DNA from: Pseudomonas sp. B6002
GTDB lineage: Bacteria > Pseudomonadota > Gammaproteobacteria > Pseudomonadales > Pseudomonadaceae
Reading direction: 5' to 3'
Length of the DNA: 38,282 nt
Assembly: GCF_013385985.1 (NCBI RefSeq)
Contig: NZ_JACAOY010000005.1
Span: forward strand, 1 to 38,282
Positions 15,900 to 23,197 of the stretch are shown here, piece after piece. The translations under genes and the position numbers were made by a program. Below the pieces are notes generated by a model that searched no databases, had not been told where the DNA came from, and worked only from the letters and a program-made list of their open reading frames with translations. The first letter of the stretch is position 1; every line of letters starts with the position of its first letter.

Positions 15900-16043
15900 A
15901 TGGCTGACGAACGCAAGCGCAAGGATGAGCCGGAGCGTGAACAACCCCGGCGTCATGAAGAGGAAAAACCCCAGACCTGGAAGCATCCGGACGACGGCAC
16001 AGAGCTGTCGGAGCGCGACCAGGAGTTCCCGCTCAAACCCTGA
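15900..16043 (+). CDS. Small highly charged protein of unknown function
   Basis: A 47-residue hydrophilic protein (MADERKRKDEPEREQPRR start, EFPLKP end), about half of it Glu, Asp, Lys or Arg, with no hydrophobic stretch and likely disordered. I prefer the ATG at 15900 because GGGAGG lies just before it, rather than the earlier ATG at 15858. Codons are normal for the window. I do not recognise a function; small proteins like this recur in fluorescent pseudomonads. A REPIN starts 22 bases downstream and may end or stabilise the message. Confidence 0.72.
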   Translation: MADERKRKDEPEREQPRRHEEEKPQTWKHPDDGTELSERDQEFPLKP

Positions 16044-16064
16044 TTGCCCAAACACTGAGGACCA

Positions 16065-16157
16065 ACATGTGGGAGCTGGCTTGCCTGCGATGACGGCGTG
16101 TCAGGCAATGATGTGCTGGCTATAAAGTCGCCATCGCAGGCAAGCCAGCTCCCACAT
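16065..16157. repeat. REPIN (GTGGGAGC..GCCTGCGAT family)
   Basis: A left REP (TGTGGGAGCTGGCTTGCC) and its inverted right partner (GGCAAGCCAGCTCCCACA) are perfect complements across more than 24 bases, separated by about 40 bases. The element sits between the small charged protein and the VOC gene, which converge on it, so it may act as a shared 3' boundary. The core differs from the REPIN at 10280 (CCTGC instead of CCGGC), so this is a second subfamily. Confidence 0.93.
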
Positions 16158-16168
16158 GAAAGGTGTGT

Positions 16169-16561
16169 TTATGCCAGGATCGGCGTACACAACTCCACCA
16201 GCGTCCCATCCGGGCAACGCACATACGACACCACCTGCCCCCAAGGTTTAGTCGTCGGCGCTGACAGCTCTACGGCGCCCTGCGCAAGCGCTTTGGCATG
16301 CGCGGCAAACACATCCTCAGTCACAAACCCCACCTCCATCCCCAACGGCTGGCGCGAAGCGTGCGCCTGTACATGCCCGCCTTCGAAGTTCATTTCGCCC
16401 AATTCATGGGCAGCAAACGACAGGGTCGTAGCCCCCGTTTCCAGCTCGCCATACGTGCCTGATTCATGCAGGAAACGGCGACCGAACCCGAAGGCTTTTT
16501 CGAAGAATTCCAACGAGGCCGCAACGTCCGGCACGTAGATGATGGTGTAGGCGAATTTCAC
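16169..16561 (-). CDS. VOC family (glyoxalase/bleomycin-resistance fold) protein
   Basis: A 130-residue single-chain vicinal-oxygen-chelate protein with two beta-alpha-beta-beta-beta modules. The first opens with FAYTIIYVPDVAASLEFFEKAFG and has Glu in GELETG. The second ends with PWGQVVSYVRCPDGTLVELCTP, whose Glu is the usual metal ligand. I start it at the GTG at 16561, with AAGGAG nine bases before it; the longer frame to 16621 has no support. Family members include lyases, dioxygenases and antibiotic-binding proteins. This one looks like the common uncharacterised glyoxalase-like type. It is divergent from the GntR operon across 150 bases and might share its regulation. Confidence 0.88.
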   Translation of the reverse strand: MKFAYTIIYVPDVAASLEFFEKAFGFGRRFLHESGTYGELETGATTLSFAAHELGEMNFEGGHVQAHASRQPLGMEVGFVTEDVFAAHAKALAQGAVELSAPTTKPWGQVVSYVRCPDGTLVELCTPILA

Positions 16562-16649
16562 AGTTGAGCGCTCCTTGCATGGTTGATGAGTCATTAGAGT
16601 CAGCGGGTATCCGTCCGTCAATCGAGCAGAAATCGAATCGGGAAACTAT

Positions 16650-16678
16650 TTGACATATTTGATTTGTGATCACATATT
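16650..16678 (+). promoter_or_regulatory. Promoter with embedded palindromic operator for the GntR operon
   Basis: TTGACA at 16650-16655 is a perfect -35. A 17-base spacer leads to CATATT (16673-16678), a four-of-six -10. Between and overlapping them, TGTGATCACA (16665-16674) is a perfect palindrome within ATTTGTGATCACATAT. This size and position suit an FCD-type GntR repressor acting on its own operon, whose gene starts 33 bases further on. Confidence 0.6.
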
Positions 16679-16711
16679 GAGGCCATAAGAACGACAACAC
16701 AGGTTTGACTC

Positions 16712-17434
16712 ATGACTGATGGTCCGCTCCTCCTGCCCACCTTGCGCCAGGTGTCCCGCGATACCCTGCAAGACCAGGTCTACCGCCAGATCCGCGAAGC
16801 GTTGATGAGTGGTCGCTTCCAGCCTGGCCAGAAACTCACCATCCGCGGCCTCGCCGAAGCCCTCGGTTCCAGCCCCATGCCGGTGCGCGAAGCCCTGCAG
16901 CGCCTCAGCGCCGAAAACGCCTTTGAAGTCACCGAAACTTCCCGTCTGCGAGTACGACTGATGACCGTCGAACGCCTGCGCGAAATCCGTGACACCCGGG
17001 TTGCCCTCGAAGGTTTGCTCGCCGAAAAGGCCGTGCTGCGCTTGCAAAAGGCCGACCTCGACGAAATCACCGACCTCTGCCAGCAGATGCAGCAGGCCGC
17101 CGACGAAGTCGATGTGTCGCGCTACCTGTGGACCAACTTCGCATTTCACCGGCGCATCTACGCCGTGGCCCAGGCCGAGTTGACCATGGCTGCCGTGGAA
17201 AACTTCTGGCTGCACATGGGCCCGTGTTTCGCCCTGGTCGCCCCCGATAAAGCTCACCTGCAACGCTCGATGGAGGCGCACACGCGCATCGTCGAAGCCC
17301 TGGCTGCCCGCGATGGCGCTGGCGCCCGTGCTGCGGTGACCGATGACATCATGCAGGCCGCCGATTCCCTGGCGCGCCTGCTCGTCAAGAACGACCGTAC
17401 GCGGTCGTCTGCTTCAGGAGGTAAACGTGCATGA
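16712..17434 (+). CDS. GntR family regulator, FCD subfamily
   Basis: A 240-residue regulator. Residues 18-85 are the winged helix (LQDQVYRQIREALMSGRF, then LAEALGSSPMPVREALQRL). Residues 95-225 form the all-helical FCD ligand domain, with the usual metal/ligand positions N142-x-x-x-H146 (NFAFHRRIY) and H190 (EAHTRIVEAL). FCD regulators mostly sense sugar acids or other carboxylates and repress their own catabolic operons. Its stop overlaps the start of the SDR gene by four bases (ATGA), so it is the first gene of the operon it probably controls. The upstream perfect palindrome at 16665-16674 is a likely binding site. Confidence 0.93.
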   Translation: MTDGPLLLPTLRQVSRDTLQDQVYRQIREALMSGRFQPGQKLTIRGLAEALGSSPMPVREALQRLSAENAFEVTETSRLRVRLMTVERLREIRDTRVALEGLLAEKAVLRLQKADLDEITDLCQQMQQAADEVDVSRYLWTNFAFHRRIYAVAQAELTMAAVENFWLHMGPCFALVAPDKAHLQRSMEAHTRIVEALAARDGAGARAAVTDDIMQAADSLARLLVKNDRTRSSASGGKRA

Positions 17435-18219
17435 GTGTCCTACAACGGTTGCAGCCCTATCCCGGGTTACGTGTGTTGATTTCCGGCGGGGCTGCCGGTA
17501 TCGGTGAAGTGCTGGCGGCGGCGTACCTGGAAGCGGGCGCCAAGGTGCATGTGTGTGACGTGAGCGAGTCGGCCCTGGCCGCGTTTCGCGACAAGCACCC
17601 GGGCACCGTCGCCACCCGCGCCGACGTCAGCGATGCCGCGCAGATCGAGGCGGTGTTCAAGGTGCAGCACGAACAGTTCGGCGGCCTCGATGTGCTGGTG
17701 AACAACGCCGGGATCGCCGGGCCGACTGGCGGGATCGACGCGATCAGCGACGCCGACTGGCAAGCCACCATCAACATCAATCTCACGGCGCAGTACCGCT
17801 TTGCCCACCACGCGGTGCCGATGCTCAAGGAATCGTCCCACGGCCACTTGTTGCACATCGCCTCGGTGGCGGGGCGCTTGGGCTACGCGTGGCGCACGCC
17901 GTATGCGGCGACCAAATGGGCCATCGTCGGCCTGATGAAATCCCTGGCCTCGGAGCTGGGCGAGAGCGATATCCGCGTCAACGCCTTGCTGCCCGGCATC
18001 GTCGAAGGCCCGCGCATGGACGGCGTGATCCGCGCCCGTGCCGAACAGGTCGGCGTGCCCGAAGCCGAGATGCGCCAGGAATACCTCAACAAGATCTCGC
18101 TCAAACGCATGGTCACCGCCGAAGACGTCGCGGCCATGGCGTTGTTCCTCTGTTCGCCCGCCGCACGCAACGTGACCGGCCAGGCGATCAGCGTCGACGG
18201 GAACGTCGAGTACCTGTAA
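17431..18219 (+). CDS. SDR family NAD(P)-dependent dehydrogenase
   Basis: A 262-residue classical SDR. The cofactor motif is GGAAGIG at 19-25, with Asp43 at the end of strand 2 (HVCDVS), which favours NAD. NNAG is at 91-94 and the catalytic residues are S145, Y158 and K162 (YAATK). The C-terminus (KRMVTAEDVAAMALFLCS, then GQAISVDGN) is the standard secondary-alcohol dehydrogenase ending. In the operon it precedes the beta-keto-acid cleavage enzyme, so it probably oxidises a 3-hydroxy acid to the 3-keto acid that enzyme needs. Translation is coupled to GntR by the ATGA overlap with GGAGG before it. The exact substrate is unknown. Confidence 0.93.
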   Translation: MSVLQRLQPYPGLRVLISGGAAGIGEVLAAAYLEAGAKVHVCDVSESALAAFRDKHPGTVATRADVSDAAQIEAVFKVQHEQFGGLDVLVNNAGIAGPTGGIDAISDADWQATININLTAQYRFAHHAVPMLKESSHGHLLHIASVAGRLGYAWRTPYAATKWAIVGLMKSLASELGESDIRVNALLPGIVEGPRMDGVIRARAEQVGVPEAEMRQEYLNKISLKRMVTAEDVAAMALFLCSPAARNVTGQAISVDGNVEYL

Positions 18220-18287
18220 GCCACGGAAGACCACATCGCGCTGCACCCAGGATTTTTCTTCATAAGAATAAAAGTCGGAGATTCGTC

Positions 18288-19220
18288 ATGCCCAAAAATC
18301 GTCCTGTCATCATCACCTGCGCCGTTACCGGTGCGATTCATACGCCGTCGATGTCGCCGCATCTTCCGATCACCGCGCAGGAAATTGCCGACGCCGCCAT
18401 CGGTGCCGCCGAAGCCGGCGCCGCGATTGTTCACCTGCATGCCCGTGACCCCAACGACGGCCGCCCCAGCCAGGACCCGGCGCTGTTCGCTGAATTCCTG
18501 CCGCAGATCAAGGCTGCCAGCGACGTGGTGATCAACATCACCACCGGCGGCGCACCGACCATGGGCGTGGAAGAACGCCTGCAACCGGTGATGCAGTTCA
18601 AGCCGGAACTGGCCTCGCTGAACATGGGCTCGATGAACTTCGGCCTTTACGAAATGCTCAACCGCTTCACTGACTTCAAGCACGACTGGGAGCGCCCGTA
18701 TCTGGAAGAAAGTGACGACCGGATCTTCCGCAACACGTTCCGCGACATCACCCATATCCTCAATTCCTGCGCCGAGAACCGCACCCGTTTCGAGATCGAG
18801 TGCTACGACATCGGCCACCTCTACACCGCCGCGCATTTCCTGGAGCGCGGCCTGCTCAAGCCGCCGCTGTTTATCCAATCGGTGTTTGGCCTGCGCGGTG
18901 GCATCGGTGGGCACCCGGAAGACCTGGCGCACATGCGGCGCACCGCCGACCGCCTGTTTGGTGACGACTACGTGTGGTCGATCCTCGGTGCCGGGCGTGG
19001 GCAAATTCCGCTGGCGACCATGGGCCTGTCCATGGGCAGCAACGCCCGGGTCGGCCTGGAGGATTCGCTGTGGGACGGGCCGGGCAAGCTGGCGGCCTCC
19101 AACGCCGACCAGGTACGGCGCATCCGCACCGTGATCGAAGCCCTCGGCCATCGCGTGGCCACGCCGGATGAAGCGCGGGAAATTCTCGGGCTCAAGGGGC
19201 GTGACCAAGTCAATTTCTAA
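18288..19220 (+). CDS. Beta-keto acid cleavage enzyme (BKACE, DUF849)
   Basis: A 310-residue TIM-barrel zinc enzyme. Family members condense a beta-keto acid with acetyl-CoA and release acetoacetate plus a shorter acyl-CoA. The zinc site is visible as H49-L-H51 (AAIVHLHARD) and the late Glu 258 in SNARVGLED. The TTGGAP loop at 85-90, SLNMGSMNF at 110-118 and FEIECYD at 168-174 are further family signatures. The family covers many substrates (dehydrocarnitine, 3-keto-5-aminohexanoate, beta-ketoadipate and others), so the substrate here must come from context. The ATG at 18288 is preceded by GGAG. It follows the SDR by 68 bases and precedes a lactonase, an arrangement I do not associate with a named pathway. 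Confidence 0.92.
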   Translation: MPKNRPVIITCAVTGAIHTPSMSPHLPITAQEIADAAIGAAEAGAAIVHLHARDPNDGRPSQDPALFAEFLPQIKAASDVVINITTGGAPTMGVEERLQPVMQFKPELASLNMGSMNFGLYEMLNRFTDFKHDWERPYLEESDDRIFRNTFRDITHILNSCAENRTRFEIECYDIGHLYTAAHFLERGLLKPPLFIQSVFGLRGGIGGHPEDLAHMRRTADRLFGDDYVWSILGAGRGQIPLATMGLSMGSNARVGLEDSLWDGPGKLAASNADQVRRIRTVIEALGHRVATPDEAREILGLKGRDQVNF

Positions 19221-19228
19221 CCACACGG

Positions 19229-19248
19229 GGCCGTGGTGAAGCACGGCC
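19229..19248 (+). promoter_or_regulatory. Intercistronic hairpin between BKACE and lactonase genes
   Basis: GGCCGTG (19229-19235) and CACGGCC (19242-19248) pair perfectly around a 6-nt loop, nine bases after the BKACE stop. Without a T-run it is more likely an mRNA-stability or processing element setting the ratio of the two proteins than a terminator. Confidence 0.4.
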
Positions 19249-19281
19249 TGAATCCCGCACAACAACAATAAGGGGATCACC

Positions 19282-20160
19282 ATGCGTATCGAAGTGCTCG
19301 TCGACGTCAAGACCACCCTGGGCGAAGGCCCGGTGTGGGACGTCGAACAACAACGGCTGTACTGGATCGACAGCGCCGACGGCCGGGTCCTGCGCTGTAC
19401 TGATGACGGACGTGAACTGCGCGCCTGGGACGTGGGCCAGAAAATCGGCTCCATGGCCCTGCGCCACAACGGTGAGTCGGCCATCGTCGCCCTGCAAAAC
19501 GGCCTGCACACCCTCGACCTCAAGAGCGGTGAACTCAACCCTGTCATCGACCCGGAACCGCACCTGCCGAACAACCGCCTCAACGACGGCAAGGTCGACC
19601 GCCAGGGCCGCTTTGTCTTCGGCTCCATGGACACCCTCGAAGACAGCGCCAGTGCCAAGCTCTACCGCCTGGACGCCGACCTGAGCCTACACACCCTGGA
19701 CGAAGGCATCATCGTGTCCAACGGCCCGTGCTGGAGCCCGTCGGGTGAAACCTTCTACTTCTGCGACACCTGGTCCGGCGAGATCTGGGCCTACGATTAC
19801 GACCTCGCTACCGGCAATGTGAGCAACCGCCGCACCTTTGCCAAGGTCGACACCTCGGGCGGTGGCGCCGCCGATGGCTGCACCGTCGACGCCGAAGGGT
19901 GCCTGTGGCAGGCGTTGGTCTACGCCGGAAAACTGGTGCGCTACACCCCCGACGGGCACGTCGACCGCATCATCCAGATGCCGGTGAAAAAGGTCACCAG
20001 CCTGACCTTTGGCGGGCCGAACCTGGACACCCTGTTTGTGACCTCGATGGCCAAGCCGCCGCTGCCGCGTTTCCCGGCAGACGGCCAGCAGCGCGGAGCG
20101 CTGTTCGCCATTACCGGGTTGGGCGTGCAAGGAATAGCCGAGCGACGTTTCGCCAGCTAG
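19282..20160 (+). CDS. SMP-30/gluconolactonase/LRE family lactonase
   Basis: A 292-residue soluble six-bladed propeller that hydrolyses sugar-acid or similar lactones. The divalent-metal ligands expected for the family are in place: E15 (LGEGPVW), N101 (NNRLNDGKVD), N147 (SNGPCWSPSG) and D198 (ADGCTVDAEG). There is no signal peptide, so it works in the cytoplasm. AGGGGA precedes the ATG. It lies within the GntR/SDR/BKACE/transporter operon and would open a lactone to the hydroxy acid that the SDR can oxidise. If the SDR acts first on a cyclic substrate, the lactone would instead be its product. Either order keeps it upstream of BKACE cleavage. Confidence 0.92.
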   Translation: MRIEVLVDVKTTLGEGPVWDVEQQRLYWIDSADGRVLRCTDDGRELRAWDVGQKIGSMALRHNGESAIVALQNGLHTLDLKSGELNPVIDPEPHLPNNRLNDGKVDRQGRFVFGSMDTLEDSASAKLYRLDADLSLHTLDEGIIVSNGPCWSPSGETFYFCDTWSGEIWAYDYDLATGNVSNRRTFAKVDTSGGGAADGCTVDAEGCLWQALVYAGKLVRYTPDGHVDRIIQMPVKKVTSLTFGGPNLDTLFVTSMAKPPLPRFPADGQQRGALFAITGLGVQGIAERRFAS

Positions 20161-20233
20161 CGCGTGTGTGTGACAAGGCAAATTCCTTCGCAACCTTGTG
20201 TCAGTGCGCGCCCTCGCGCGCCTGGAGAGGCTC

Positions 20234-21556
20234 ATGGCAACTATCAAAAAAGCGTCGCTGCGCAGCATTCACCGGCATTCCTGGGTGTCGCTGCTGGTCT
20301 GTTGGATGATCTGGATCCTCAACGCCTATGACCGTGAGATCGTGTTGCGCCTGGGGCCGACCATCTCCAAGCACTTCGATTTGTCCGCCGACCAGTGGGG
20401 CACCGTGGCCACGGTGGTCATGCTGGCCCTGGCGTTGCTGGATATCCCCGGCTCCATGTGGAGCGACCGGTATGGTGGCGGCTGGAAACGTGCGCGCTTC
20501 CAGGTGCCGCTGGTGCTGGGCTACACCGCGATTTCGTTCCTGTCGGGCTTCAAGGCGCTGAGCGGCAACCTAGCGACCTTTATTGCCCTGCGTGTCGGCG
20601 TCAACCTTGGCGCCGGCTGGGGCGAACCAGTGGGCGTGAGCAACACCGCCGAATGGTGGCCGGTGGAGCGTCGCGGTTTTGCCTTGGGCGCACACCACAC
20701 CGGCTATCCGATCGGGGCGATGCTCAGCGGCATCGTCGCCAGCGTTGTCATCACCGTGTTCGGCGAAGACAACTGGCGCTACGTGTTCTTTTTCGCCTTC
20801 GTGGTGGCGCTGCCGCTGATGATCTTCTGGGCGCGCTACTCCACGGCCGAGCGCATCACCGCACTGTATGTCGATATCGCCGCCAAAGGCATGACCCCGC
20901 CTGACAACGCACCGCCCAGCGCGGTAAAGGGCGAAGCCTGGCGCACCTTTGTCGCCACCTTGCGCAACCGCAATATCGCGCTGACAGCGGGCAACACCAT
21001 GCTCACCCAGGTGGTGTACATGGGCGTCAACATCGTGCTGCCGGCCTACCTCTACAACATCGCCGGGCTGTCGCTGGCGGAGTCGGCGGGGATGAGCGTG
21101 GTGTTCACCCTCACCGGCATCCTCGGGCAGCTGGTGTGGCCGTCGCTGTCGGACATCATCGGCCGACGCACCACCCTGATCATTTGCGGTTTGTGGATGG
21201 CAGCGAGTGTCGGCGCGTTCTACTTCGCCAACACCCTGACGCTGATCATCGTCGTGCAACTGCTGTTCGGCCTGGTGGCCAATGCGGTGTGGCCGATCTA
21301 CTACGCGGTGGCCTGCGACTCGGCCGAGCCGTCGGCGACCTCCACGGCCAACGGCATCATCACCACCGCGATGTTCATCGGCGGCGGCCTGGCGCCGGTG
21401 CTGATGGGCAGCCTGATCGCCATGGGCGGCGGCTGGACCACGCTGCACGGCTACACCGTGTGCTTCTTCGTGATGGCCGGCTGCGCCCTCGGCGGCGCGC
21501 TGCTGCAACTGTTTTCCCATCGCCCCCAGGCCATGGCTGTGCAACTCCAACCCTAG
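20234..21556 (+). CDS. MFS transporter
   Basis: A 440-residue, 12-helix major facilitator protein. Helix 1 carries WILNAYDREIVLRLGP, the loop 2-3 region reads GSMWSDRYGGGWKRAR, and GWGEPVGVSNTAEWWPVERRGFALGAHHTGYPIGAML resembles the sialate/glucarate-type importers of the family. The second half has GLSLAESAGMSVVFTLTGILGQLVWPSLSDIIGRRT. It probably imports an organic acid. GGAGAGG precedes the ATG at 20234; the frame could begin at 20198 but without support. The 73-base gap from the lactonase gene contains a GCGCG/CGCGC hairpin. It is followed by a second transporter of another subfamily, which is unusual for one operon. Confidence 0.9.
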   Translation: MATIKKASLRSIHRHSWVSLLVCWMIWILNAYDREIVLRLGPTISKHFDLSADQWGTVATVVMLALALLDIPGSMWSDRYGGGWKRARFQVPLVLGYTAISFLSGFKALSGNLATFIALRVGVNLGAGWGEPVGVSNTAEWWPVERRGFALGAHHTGYPIGAMLSGIVASVVITVFGEDNWRYVFFFAFVVALPLMIFWARYSTAERITALYVDIAAKGMTPPDNAPPSAVKGEAWRTFVATLRNRNIALTAGNTMLTQVVYMGVNIVLPAYLYNIAGLSLAESAGMSVVFTLTGILGQLVWPSLSDIIGRRTTLIICGLWMAASVGAFYFANTLTLIIVVQLLFGLVANAVWPIYYAVACDSAEPSATSTANGIITTAMFIGGGLAPVLMGSLIAMGGGWTTLHGYTVCFFVMAGCALGGALLQLFSHRPQAMAVQLQP

Positions 21557-21611
21557 AACAACACTGATGCGCTCCCCAGCCTGGCTGGCGGGGCGCCAAG
21601 AGGAACTGCCG

Positions 21612-22937
21612 ATGACAACCGCCACCCGGGCCCGCGAACCGCAGGCGCTGAACAAACTGATGTTCGCCAAGCTCATGCCTTTGCTGATCATCGCCTACAT
21701 CTTGAGCTTCCTGGACCGCACCAACATCGCCCTGGCCAAGCATCACCTGGACGTCGACCTGGGCATTTCCGCCGCGGCGTACGGGCTGGGCGCGGGGCTG
21801 TTTTTCCTCACCTATGCGCTGTCGGAAATCCCCAGCAACCTGATCATGCACAAGGTCGGCGCACGCTTCTGGATCGCCCGCATCATGGTGACCTGGGGCC
21901 TGATCTCGGCGGCCATGGCCTTTGTGCAGGGCGAAACCTCGTTCTACGTGCTGCGCCTGTTGCTGGGCATCGCCGAGGCCGGTCTGTTTCCGGGCGTCAT
22001 GCTCTACCTGACGTACTGGTTCAACCGTGAACAACGGGCGCGGGCTACCGGTTATTTCCTGTTGGGCGTGTGCTTTGCCAACATCATCGGCGGCCCGGTG
22101 GGCGCAGCCCTGATGCGCATGGACGGGATCATGGGCTGGCATGGCTGGCAGTGGATGTTCCTGCTCGAAGGCCTGCCGGCCGTGGCGTTTGCCTGGGTGG
22201 TGTGGTGCAAGTTGCCGGATCGCCCGAGCAAGGCGCCGTGGCTGTCGGCCGAAGAAGCGCGGGGCATCGAGCAACGCATTGCCCAGGAAACCGAAGAGGG
22301 CGCAGGCGAGGGCGGGCACTCGCTGAAGAACTGGCTGACCCCACAGATCCTGTTGGCGATCTTTGTGTATTTTTGCCATCAGATCACCATCTACACCGTG
22401 ATCTTTTTCCTGCCGAGCATCATCAGCAAATACGGGGAACTGAGCACCATGAGCGTCGGCCTGCTGACGTCGCTGCCGTGGATTGCGGCGGCACTGGGCG
22501 CCGTGCTGATTCCGCGCTTTGCCACGACGCCCGGTCGTTGCCGGCGGCTGCTGGTGACCGGGCTGCTGACCATGGCGCTGGGGCTGGGCATTGCGTCGGT
22601 GTCGGGGCCGGTGTTCAGCCTGCTGGGCTTTTGCCTGTCGGCGGTGATGTTCTTTGTGGTGCAGTCGATCGTGTTTCTGTACCCGGCGTCACGCCTCAAG
22701 GGCGTCGCGTTGGCGGGCGGCCTGGGGTTCGTCAACGCCTGCGGGCTGTTGGGCGGGTTTGTCGGGCCGTCGGTGATGGGCGCGATTGAAATGAGCACCG
22801 GCAACGCGATGAACGGCTTGAAGGTGATTGCGCTGGTGTTGGTGGTGGCGGCGCTGGCGGCATTGCGCTTGCGCCAGGGGCAGGAGGCGACTCACACCAG
22901 CAATGAAGTGGGGAACCCGGAAGCCAGCACCAGGTAA
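21612..22937 (+). CDS. MFS transporter, anion:cation symporter (ACS) family
   Basis: A 441-residue, 12-helix transporter. The ACS signatures are plain: LSFLDRTNIALAKHHLDVDLGIS in helix 1, LFFLTYALSEIPSNLIMHKVGARFWIARIMVTWG, LRLLLGIAEAGLFPGVMLYLTYWF, and GWHGWQWMFLLEG. These carriers (phthalate, tartrate, hexuronate and related) import organic anions with protons. AGAGGAA supports the ATG at 21612. It ends the operon that starts with GntR, 55 bases after the other MFS. Its last 46 bases overlap a small minus-strand gene. An organic anion with a beta-hydroxy or lactone-forming group would suit the enzymes upstream. Confidence 0.93.
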   Translation: MTTATRAREPQALNKLMFAKLMPLLIIAYILSFLDRTNIALAKHHLDVDLGISAAAYGLGAGLFFLTYALSEIPSNLIMHKVGARFWIARIMVTWGLISAAMAFVQGETSFYVLRLLLGIAEAGLFPGVMLYLTYWFNREQRARATGYFLLGVCFANIIGGPVGAALMRMDGIMGWHGWQWMFLLEGLPAVAFAWVVWCKLPDRPSKAPWLSAEEARGIEQRIAQETEEGAGEGGHSLKNWLTPQILLAIFVYFCHQITIYTVIFFLPSIISKYGELSTMSVGLLTSLPWIAAALGAVLIPRFATTPGRCRRLLVTGLLTMALGLGIASVSGPVFSLLGFCLSAVMFFVVQSIVFLYPASRLKGVALAGGLGFVNACGLLGGFVGPSVMGAIEMSTGNAMNGLKVIALVLVVAALAALRLRQGQEATHTSNEVGNPEASTR

Positions 22938-23068
22938 GCCACGATGGCCGCCAGGCACAAGCCGACAAATACCCGCAGCAGTGTCCTGGCGGTGGGGTTC
23001 TCGATGAACTTGATGACCCAGAGCAACACCCCGCTAAAGAGGGCGCTCAAGGCAAAAATGACCAGCAC
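22892..23068 (-). CDS. Small two-helix membrane protein
   Basis: A 58-residue protein with two hydrophobic segments (LVIFALSALFSGVLLWVI and LLRVFVGLCLAAIVAYLVLA) joined by a short polar turn (KFIENPTAR). I start it at the GTG at 23068 because AGGAA lies seven bases before it; an ATG at 23137 would add 23 basic residues but has no ribosome binding site. Its 3' end overlaps the end of the ACS transporter gene by 46 bases. The hydrophobic pattern on this strand is too regular to be a pure shadow. No function is recognised, and it may be a species-group-specific small inner-membrane protein. Confidence 0.6.
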   Translation of the reverse strand: MLVIFALSALFSGVLLWVIKFIENPTARTLLRVFVGLCLAAIVAYLVLASGFPTSLLV

Positions 23069-23197
23069 GGTGGTGTTCCTGCGACCCTGGAAAGCTGATT
23101 TATAGTCCCAAAGCCTGCGGATGAACAGTGCGCACATAGACGCAGGCCCCCGGGCTTTCTAAACTGCGGCTTGTCTTGGGGAAAGGGGCAGGCGCCG

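Noticed and set aside
16665-16674. TGTGATCACA as a CRP/Vfr site
   Set aside because: A CRP-type site needs TGTGA and TCACA separated by six bases; here the arms are fused, which suits a GntR-type operator better.
17889-18287. In-frame N-terminal extension of the BKACE gene
   Set aside because: It overlaps the SDR gene in another frame, lacks a ribosome binding site and does not belong to the family; the ATG at 18288 has GGAG and begins at the conserved N-terminus.
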